The translations under genes and the position numbers were made by a program. A stretch of 64,000 bases of DNA, from assembly GCA_028571685.1 (NCBI GenBank), contig CM053140.1:22797501-22861500 (forward strand). The letters are read 5' to 3'. Under the pieces are notes generated by a model. The model saw only the letters and a program-made list of their open reading frames with translations. It did not search any database and was not told where the DNA came from. This DNA is from Heterohyrax brucei (taxonomy: Eukaryota > Chordata > Mammalia > Hyracoidea > Procaviidae). Positions 55,591 through 64,000 of the stretch are shown piece after piece; the stretch's first letter is position 1, and each line of letters starts with the position of its first letter.

Positions 55591-56307
55591 CATAGGCCCC
55601 AAGGTGAACCCTACCCATGTTTTGTACTTGTTTTGCAGAACTGCTGAGAAAATGGGAGGTTTGCACTTAAAGAAGAACTCAGAGGGAAAAAGTGGCTGAC
55701 TTGCTTTTGAAATTTCCAAGCAGTAGTTTGCTGTTGGAAGCCTTCCAGCAGGAAAAGTCAGAGCCCATTGCAAGACAGCCCCTTGCAGGACTGGGAGTTA
55801 TAGGGAGCCAGTGAACAGACAGCTTGGTCAGCTCCCTTAAGCTGATTGTCCAGGTTGAGTCAATGAGTGCAAGTGGGGGAAGAGCAGGAACCAAGTGACA
55901 GTCTAACTTTGGGCAAGTTCCATTGGCACCGTGGGTCCTAGCCTGCAGGGCCAGGGATAAGAGGGTGAAGCAGGGTGGCTACTGAGAAGGAAGGCAACTG
56001 TGTGTGACTTAGCCCAAGAGGGCTGGGGATGAGAGTGTGGGAAGGAGCTGTCCGAAGTGCCTGCCAGTAAGTGTGAACTCGAGAGCCTGGGTCTGCTACC
56101 CCTTGTCAGTTAGATTGGAAGGGCAGGGATGAGCTGACTAGAACCCACCCAAAGGAAGAGAAAGGTGTCTGAAAGAGCTGAGAAAGCTGGTGTAGACTGC
56201 TACAAGCTGATGGCGCCCTGCGGACTGGATTTGAAACCCCAACCAACATTTTTTCTTTGCCTTTATCTTGCTAACCTGAAACTTCTGTCTGAGCCATGTT
56301 TTTCAGG
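55591..56307. other. No recognised feature
   Basis: This stretch contains G-rich sequence (55,900-56,160) and frames below 103 codons. If the exon-like segment that follows is real, this is intron. Confidence 0.3.
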
Positions 56308-56595
56308 AAATCACAGCAGATGGTGGCTCCATCCACAACACGTGCCCAACCTACAACCTCTCAGCATGCCCAGATTCAGATCCTGGCCTACACTGACACA
56401 GGACCAATTTATCACCAGAAAGGAAGTGCTTTCCAGCCAGTCCTTTCACCAGAGACCATCCCAGAAGCCATGACAGAAGAGGATGCCACTTCTGCACCTC
56501 CACATGTGGACATGCAGCAGGGGAGCTAAGGGCAGAGAACTCCACTACCAAACCCGACCCCTGGACACCACTGGAAATAAAAAGCTTTTGAGCCT
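56308..56595 (+). other. Possible terminal exon of an unidentified gene
   Basis: The acceptor-like 'gagccatgtttttcag' is followed by an open frame to TAA at 56,527-56,529 (about 73 codons, P/T/Q-rich: 'VAPSTTRAQPTTSQHAQIQI', then 'YHQKGSAFQPVLSPE') and by AATAAA near 56,575. The acceptor, stop and poly(A)-signal spacing fit a last coding exon. I do not recognise the protein and saw no upstream exon. It could equally be chance. Confidence 0.3.
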
Positions 56596-57040
56596 CGTGG
56601 GACAGTGAACACATGGTGTTAAGGCTGCTAGACTCGTGTTACTCCTTATCTACACAGACAATAAACTTGAAACTTTCTGTTACCCTTGCAATTCGTGTCC
56701 CTCTTATTTCAGTCAGCTAATAAGACAGGACAAGAACCCAAACACGGTCCTGTTAGAGAGACAGATGTTCAGCATTCTAACCGGATCATATTCTTCAAGA
56801 CCAGAGAACATGCTCATCACCTCAGTACTGATTTGACAGGGACGGCCAATTTGAACACTGGCTATCGCAGTCAAGGGAAGAGAAAGTCACCAGGAGGCTG
56901 GCTGACAGGCTTTCATGAATGTGCCTACATTAAATGAAGGAGACAAGAGTGGGTGCCCAGTAAAGAAATTCTTCCTCCCTGATGAGGCTGGAAAACTGAG
57001 TGTTACTGGACAAAACTCCAGGTTCTCTGTATCTACCCTA
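56596..57040. other. No recognised feature
   Basis: Only short frames are present (83 codons, 56,686-56,937) with no domain or repeat recognised. Confidence 0.3.
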
Positions 57041-57560
57041 AATAGCCAATCTCTGAGACACGTTATAGGGTGGATGATGAAAGTTTATTACCGTGTCCTG
57101 TCGGACACAGGGAGCAGGAAAATATTTGTTCACCAAGGCCCTGCTCAAATTTTGTCAGGCAAGGTAGAAGTATTTAAAGGGAGAGGGGGTTCCATGCAAA
57201 ATGTAAATAGAGGTACTGGGGCTGGTGCCAGGGAAACAATCGGTTGAAAAGGGGTATCCGATGGTGGGGCTCAGAGGTCCTTTGAAGATACATATCAGGA
57301 ATAGGAATCCGGAAGGCTTTCGTCAGAGGTCCCAGCTGTGGCCTGGGTCTTTCGCTGGCTCCTCCGTCTGTTTTCATGTGGCTAAAAAGCTCTGAAAAAC
57401 TACAGGCATTATTTCCACAGCTCCTGTCAGCGACTTCCTGCCAGGGCCAGGAATTTTTAAGACAGGAGAAATAACAAGCTAAGCTTACAGAGAAAATTTA
57501 ATCTTTGCTGCCTATCTCAACTTCCTTTTTTAAAATCGGGGTGTCTAAACCTTATCTCCT
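57041..57560 (-). mobile_element. LTR-like element, antisense
   Basis: An antisense AATAAA ('gaaagtttattaccgtgtcc', about 57,080) and the general composition suggest an endogenous-retrovirus LTR. No internal genes are present and the boundaries are uncertain. Confidence 0.35.
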
Positions 57561-57804
57561 ATTTCAAGAGGATGGGGGAAGAGATTGATAGAATTTCTTG
57601 ATTCATTTCGGAGTGTTATCAGGGTTTTCTGAAGACCCTCAAGGATCCTTATCAAACTGCAAAAAAGAATCATCTAGGCAGACGTGGCAGGCCCATATGG
57701 CTTGATGGGAAACAGTGTACAGCTGCGCTGGGCAGTGGCACAGTGTACAGGACTCCTGTCGCTGCACCACCGATGGAGCAGGGGCTGCATTTTTGTAGTC
57801 TGTC

Positions 57805-58250
57805 TCCACCAGGGTACAGCTGGGGACAACAACTCAGTGATGGGATCTGACATCTTGGCCTTCTTTGTCAGGAGGCTGCTTGTCCTTTGTTTCAGTGCTC
57901 ACGCAGACTTCAAAATGGTTCTTCCCAAAGGGGCCTCCGGGCCTGGCAACAGGACTTAGTATGCGGTGTCCCATGGGAGCAGTTTCTTGCTCCCTTGGTT
58001 TGGTTCCCTGATGCTGATTCTAGTTCTCTTGTGCCCCCACTGGAAGGACATCTAGTGGTCACTTCTACTGCATCTATGCGTGCCTCTAACTTGTGTTGAA
58101 ACAGCTTCTCTGAAGAAGTAACTTGAGAGATAATGAAGCAACTCGTCCCTGTGAGTGGGCAGTGAATGAGTTGCTTATCGCTCCAGAATGTCCCAGGGTG
58201 TGGTTAGGCCGGCCCTGTCTCAGTCTCCCCTAGGAGATTCCATATTCGTA
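57805..58250. repeat. Paralogous segment shared with 31,650-32,085
   Basis: This is the second member of the pair described at 31,650, in the same orientation and order of blocks. Its identity is unknown. Confidence 0.6.
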
Positions 58251-60689
58251 ATTCTTGAAGGAAATACCATGGAGGTCTCTTCTGTTTCTGCTTCATGCAG
58301 AACAAGGATGCAGGCCTACCCATCACGGTAGAAATCCCTTGCTGACTGTGCCAGGGATCTCTGCGGGCCAGGATGGTCACGAGCAGACATTCCTTAGAAC
58401 CCAGGCATCATCATTCCCTTTACTAGGAAGGGTTCTAACCTGAAAGAAACTAACTAAACAAGGAGTTTAAAGACACAAGGCCTGAAAACAGACAGAGTAA
58501 AATCCAAGTAATTGATGGGAGATGTACCAGTGAACAAAAGTTGGGGACATTTAGCTGTTAGGAATTTCTTTCTGACTCATCAGTTCAGGTTTTAGTAATG
58601 ACAGTCAGGAGGGTCTTCAGTGCTACAGATTTTCTATTTCATAAATGTTAATACAAAATGTGAAGAGTAGCAAGTCTTCCACGATTCCATTTGAATGGCT
58701 CCTGTGAAAGCTTGCCTAAAAGACAGCCTTGAAGATTTCTTTGCCATTGTCTTTACACCTCAGCGCTCCTTGGATGTCTCCTTGTGAGTCTACCTCCAGC
58801 TGGGTCACACCCTGACTGCTCCAGAACAAGGAAAAGTGACCCATCAATCATTAACACTTGGACTTACTGGACATCCTAGGTGGGGGCCATTGCAGGCTCC
58901 TTCAACTCCTGGTGCTGGTTTTTCACAGGATAACAACATTTGGTTCCTCACCAGGTTATTAAGCAAGAGACAGCAATCTTCTCATGAGTCTCATTGCCGT
59001 AGTGAGCAGTCTCAAAGTACCACAACATTTTACGCCAAGGCCTTCTTTCAACGTTTAGGTGTGTAAAACCAGGGAGGATGAGTTTTATGATGTCTTAATA
59101 CAATCAGAATGCAGACTAAGAATATAACTATTCCTTGCAGTAGTCATCTATTTCATGGACATAATTTTTGATGGTAACTAACTAAACATCTGGCGTTGGG
59201 AATGTTGTTACAATAATGTGAAAAAATAGCTCAATGTCTACTTTTAATGGGCAGATGACAATCCTGGGATGACAAGAAAACTGAGGCTTTTTGGTAATCT
59301 CATGTCAGCTTGGCTTATGAGGTCAGTGAGCACTGTTTCTAGCTTCCATCCCATGAGGACCTCAGTTTGTCATTTGTTGTCTTATACTCACTGATGGCCT
59401 TCTCAAAGAGTTTGTCAGTTCAACTATACCATAAGTAGGAATAAAAGCTCTTGGAAATGATTAATGCTAGCCTGTGTGGCAGACCATGACACCTCTTCTG
59501 ACTCAACATTACCTTTGCCAAATTTACCAGCATCATTCCTATGAATAGCTAATGGTCATCTTAAAGTTCCCGAAGCACATCGTAAACATATGCACAAGCA
59601 ATCTGAAGAAGAGCAATTTGATAAATTCACTCAGTTAGAAAGGAATCTAAATTAGTACAGTTGGATTTAACACACGCACACATGAATCTATAATCAGCAC
59701 ACAAAGTGTGTTTAGAGAAAACTGAAGTTACAGAAACACTTGTGACAAGTTTTCAGTACAGAATGAATGATTATCAAGGTAACAGCACAGACCTCCCCTG
59801 CTGGAAGGCTTCAAATACTCCCTTTAAAATATGCTATCTGTCCCTTTGAGGACACGCTGCCTCTCCTTGGTTTGCCTCCTAACAGTCATGGGTCACTGTC
59901 TCAGAAGCAGAAATGGAAAATAAGATGCAATGGAGTCTGAGCCATGGGGTATTCAGGAATCAGTTTTGTTTTTTCCCAAGCTTACCGTTCCAAAGGATAG
60001 AAAAAGGCTGTAGCCTCTCTGGGTTACCCCAATCTTTACGAAAGCCAGAGATCAAGATTCCAGAAAAACTATGTCTACCTTTTTCATGGTGTCCTCTTTT
60101 GGATCAAGCTCTCACCATACAATCTTGGATCCAAAAAGTTTAAGAAATGGTCATTGAACGCCATGTGTTTTCAAAGATATTAGGTAACTTACAGTGAAGA
60201 AGGAAGCCTAACAGAAACACTAACTATACCATTAGGCCAGCAGTCTGAAATAACTAATGAACCTATGACCCTAAGGTCCTTGAATGAGGAAACAAATCTC
60301 AGGAGGGGTTTGTTTCTGCTGAAGCACTATCAGTACCTGTTTCTCATTACCTCCGTAACAACTGTATTCTGTAAAACCTCAGATTTCATAGTAATACAAA
60401 TACAGCAACATTTATGTACTAAGGCACAAAGGGCTCCTTTGTAGAGCAGGAAATGTAATGTTATTCTGCTTTGTAAAATCACAGCTCAAACTTCAGTCAT
60501 TTTTCTGATTACAATATTTAGAAAAAACTTTGCTGTATTTCACAACAGGAATTCTTGATTTGAGAATTAAAATACCTAAACCCATTAGTTAAATAACTTA
60601 CGAAAAGGGAAAATGGTTTCTTATAGCTAGAAAGTAGGACCTTAAAACATCAACAATATTCCCATATAAAACCCAAGTGGGTTTCTCTG
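58251..60689. other. No recognised feature
   Basis: About 2.4 kb of AT-rich sequence without long frames, recognised repeats or RNA-gene signatures. It is the longest stretch in the window without an assignment. Confidence 0.4.
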
Positions 60690-61075
60690 TGGCACGGAAA
60701 GCAAAAGTATATAAAGCTAAATTATGACAAATGTCTATTAACTCAATTTAATAACAGCAATTTACCTAAAAGTTTTGGACATTATGTTAAGCCTGTAATT
60801 GAAACAGTTTATGTCAAGAGTCCCAAGTTTTCATTCAACTTGTACTATGTCTCACAGTTTGACCAGTCTAATTTTAACCCATAAAGGTTCTATCAACTGG
60901 CTTTGGAAACCACAAAGTCTCTCTGGTCAGCTGACTAATTCTCCTCCTGAGGGTGACACATCTTTACAGGACATTTCAGACGTGTCTCAAGGTTCCTCTA
61001 ACAAAACAAGACAAAATTTCTTAACACTTATTTCACAATTTGGATTCACTCACCTTCAGATACTTATAATACATT

Positions 61076-61220
61076 GCGATCCAATCAATTCTAACTCATA
61101 GCAACCCTAAAGGACAGAGTCGAACTGCTCCATAGAGTTTCTAAGGAGCACCTGGTGGATTACAACTGCCCACCTCCTGTTTAGCAGATGTAGCACTTAA
61201 CCACCATGCCACTAGGGTTT
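61076..61220 (-). mobile_element. RTE-mobilised SINE, antisense
   Basis: It reads from 'aactcatagcaaccctaaag' to 'ccactagggtttcc' and is the counterpart of 10,855-11,008. Confidence 0.85.
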
Positions 61221-61603
61221 CCTCGGATCATTGTCGCCAGTAGCCATTCTTCTTCTTATCTGTCTTAAAACTGCCTCCACCTAGGTGGAGGGTCTTTTAG
61301 AAGCTGTTCTGGAGCTATATATACCACCTTAGAGGCTAGAAAACAGGGAGAGGTGATCTTGTCCTGCCCTCATTCCTTTGACTCATAAAAAAGACACATG
61401 TTTCAGTTGACCAAGCTGTTCTCAAGGACGAAAGATACTTTTTTTCCCTTTTACTGTTAGGGAACTACTACTTGGATTTTCACACATACATACATTTTTC
61501 CTTGTCTGGGACCTACAACCAAGGTCTGTAAGTTAGGTTTTTCAGCCCAGTGACAGTTCTTTTCCGATGTACTCAAAATTTTGCTTTCTTTTACATCTCA
61601 AGT

Positions 61604-61760
61604 GGAAACCCTGGTAGCATAGTGGGTTAAGTCCTACATCTGCTAACCAAAACATCAGCAGTTCAAATCAGACAGGGGCTCCTTGAAAACTCTCTGGGGC
61701 CATTCTGCTGACCTCTAGGGCTGCAATGAGTTAGACCTAATTCGACGACAGTGGGTTTTT
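61604..61760 (+). mobile_element. RTE-mobilised SINE
   Basis: It begins 'ggaaaccctggtagcatagt' and ends 'ttcgacgacagtgggttttt'; it is the counterpart of 11,356-11,520. Confidence 0.9.
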
Positions 61761-62312
61761 ACGCATCTCAGTTAGCTTAGCCAAGACACCCCACACCTTG
61801 ATTAGGAGGATTTAGGCATCAGAGATTTCTCCCACATGTAGAAACAGTTGTCAGTCTCAAAGAATTTAAACTAGAAATATCCTCAAATCATTCTGGCTCA
61901 GGGGACTCTGCTACAGGTAAAGCCTATCCTGGCCATGACTTGACAAGACGGGGAAGTCTGAACAAGACATTTAAGGCAAAGAGACTCAGGAAACACTTAA
62001 CAGAAAAACATTTCTTTACAAAAACAGAGATAGGGAATACAACAATAGTTAGAAAAACAAGTCCAGGGTTAAATGGGCCAAAGTTGCAAGCCAAGGTCAA
62101 ACTTTCAAAGTTTTCCACACACAACAAACACTCTGCCTAGATGACTAAAACAATCTTTCAAAAACTTTTCACAGAAGGGTCTCTGCAACTGAATATAAAC
62201 TTGACCAAAATACTGAGTGGCTAAAAAAACAGGTTTTTGGACAGAAGGCCAGCAGGAAAAGTAAAGCTGGTTGGGCAGTAAAAGGTTAAAAGAAGGCTCC
62301 TGGCTCTAGGAC

Positions 62313-64000
62313 TGAACAGCACGACGACATGAAAACAGGAATTGACAGACCATCAAACGTGATGCTTCCATAAACACATGCAGTGCTGGAAGGTGAGGCC
62401 TCACCTGTCAATACTAAGGACACTGGAAGACTGCTACCTGGCCAACCAACTACAAGCAGTCCTTTCTTGGACCCATTTCAAAGAAAGGTGATCAAACACA
62501 ACATAGAAACTGCTGAAAAATATCAGTGATATCAAATACAAGGAAAATCTGGCTGAAGATCATTGTGCTGTGATCAGTGCCTTTTGTGTGAGGCTTCTCT
62601 AGCCATGGCCTTCTAACTCCTACCCATGTGATCAGGCAGGACAGTGTGACAGTGCGGTCCAGGCTGACAAAGAGTACTGGTCCCTATCTCCTTAAGTGAC
62701 AGCTAATTACAGAGTAGTGAGGGAGATGCGGTCACCCGCACAGAAGCATGGCCTTGAGCTGACAGAGCATTCTTTGGGCCCAGATCACTGTGCTGGAAAG
62801 CTCTTGGAAGCAGGTACTAGAGAGAGAACAAGCTGGGAACCAGTGGCAGGAGAGACCTCACAGCAGGAGAGATCATGCTGGGCTTCCCAGTTCACAAGAC
62901 ACAAAGCTGAGGGCCTGTGATCAGTGGCTGATAGACAGGGAGAGACCTTTGGGGATAGTCTTTGGGGAAACACAGGAAAGACAGGATAGTCTTTGGGGAA
63001 ACACACAAGGGAAATCCTATGGAAAACGTGGCCTCTCTTTTTGAATCAAGAGCTGGGAGTAACACAGACAGCCTGAGGTCCTCCGTAACTAGTGTGACCA
63101 AAACTATCAACAAGCAATCAAGGATGAAAAGATCAAAGCATTACCAACATCCTGGGACACTTAGGTAAGTCCCTCCAAATTATGTAAATTTCTTCAAGGT
63201 TGTTTTTCAGAAGAAACCAGAAGGAAGCAACTCTGAAGACATGCGCAGAAATTCCCATTTCGACAGCTACATGTCCTTCCACTGGGAGCACCAAATACAT
63301 GTAGTCAGGAACCGGGAACTGAACCAAAGAACCAAGAGACTCCATGCACAACACCCCATAATGAGTCTGCTACCAGTCCCAGAAAGCCTCAGAGAAAGGA
63401 ACTCCCTAGATCCTGTCACTGATTTGACCCTAAGTGACCTGGTTCAAGTTCAGCAAATCAGAGTTGCAACTTTGGTCTCCTGATCAGTAGACAACTGGGC
63501 TCCTCCTCCCACAGGCACCAGGGTGCAACCTTCACACCAGAAAAATTTATTAAGTCCAAGTACTTACAGACAGGGAATGGGTCAGTCTCTGTGACCAGCA
63601 AAGAGCTGGTAAATAGCTTGTAGTGTTCCTTGCATTCGTAAGGGTAAAAGGTGGTGTAGGAAATAGCCTTTGGTTTCAGTTTAAGGGTCATGCATCAGCA
63701 ACTCCATGATTGGTTCTCTCCTGAAGGATAAAATAATGGTATGGAGATTGGATAGAAAAAGGGGCTAGATCCTTTCTAGATCATCCTCCTGAGGAGGTAG
63801 GTACCCACAGGTAGCCACAGCTCAAACTGCCAGGAGGAAATGTTACATCTACAATTACTGTTCTGAAACACTGATTGGGAGTTTAGTGAGGATATGATGA
63901 GGTGGTCTGTGGTGGCCATCAGGTTCCCCAGCTACCCTTGTCATTTCCCCCTTGAGGAGACATGGGCCTGAAATCTTGAAAGGAACGTGGGAAGTCGACT
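62313..64000. repeat. Kinase 3' flank, duplicate 3 (no kinase upstream)
   Basis: It starts with the last ~25 bp of the RTE tail and the RTE reverse-transcriptase piece (62,345-62,560), then follows 18,475-20,383 without the LTR at 18,777. Its upstream neighbour is block B rather than a kinase. From 63,490 it is the antisense LTR also seen at 19,860-20,605, cut by the window edge. A small local duplication of 'gggatagtctttggggaaac' occurs at 62,952-63,003. Confidence 0.8.

Larger units (their letters stand above)
60690..62312. repeat. Block B, right copy
   Basis: It aligns with 10,500-12,070, including both SINEs and the 'aacacttaacagaaaaacat' stretch. It ends at 'ctggctctag' (about 62,312), where it is joined directly to the kinase 3' flank; in the left copy the sequence continues differently. 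Confidence 0.8.

Noticed and set aside
1-64000. tRNA, rRNA or other structured RNA genes
   Set aside because: No cloverleaf, box A/B pair of tRNA type or known RNA motif was found; the SINEs here are RTE-derived rather than clear tRNA genes.

Overview
The window looks like nuclear DNA of an afrotherian mammal, most probably an elephant or close relative. The main evidence is the repeat content. Many short elements share the BovB/RTE-type 3' tail (a 'ctatgagtcggaa...gactcgacggca' pattern) that I associate with the RTE1 family of elephant-like genomes. Longer RTE reverse-transcriptase fragments, MaLR-type LTRs and L1 pieces are also present. There are no bacterial features. Nearly all of the sequence is interspersed repeat and local segmental duplication.

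The protein-coding signal is one gene family on the + strand: copies of a MARK/SMOK-like serine/threonine kinase (kinase domain, UBA, spacer, KA1). Copies lie at 14.46-18.2 kb (three fused partial units), 20.6-24.07 kb (three fused partial units), 26.6-28.6 kb (one full-length wreck) and 52.5-54.5 kb. Only the last keeps an open kinase domain (52,525-53,382, 285 codons). In that copy both catalytic aspartates are asparagine (HRD to HRN, DFG to NFG), while decayed neighbours still carry aspartate. It therefore reads as an intact pseudokinase. A nonsense codon after the kinase domain cuts off a UBA/KA1 tail that is still recognisable.

Layout. 1-14.46 kb is a segmental duplication block (A) whose second copy is 36.0-46.2 kb (A'). 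Both hold a CpG-type promoter region (decayed at 5.1-5.9 kb, CpG-rich at 42.9-43.7 kb) and an RTE element split by a MaLR LTR. Block A alone has an L1 insertion with intact ORF1 (6.18-8.80 kb). 14.46-29.7 kb is the kinase cluster with its shared 3' flank. 30-36 kb is repeats, including mariner remnants and an L1 3' end. 46.5-47.5 kb (- strand) holds two exon-like pieces of a MUC16-type SEA module, one with an in-frame stop. 47.9-50.9 kb is RTE debris. 51.2-54.5 kb is the open kinase copy with its pyrimidine-rich upstream flank, which is shared with the 26.6 kb copy. 55-64 kb is repeats, a possible terminal exon, and a third copy of the kinase 3' flank that has no kinase in front of it.

The kinase copies evidently spread by segmental duplication together with their flanks, since 5' and 3' flanking sequence is shared. 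Some carry an internal tandem duplication of the 3' half. Boundaries are estimated by eye from pattern matches and should be read as accurate to tens of bases unless an exact motif position is given.
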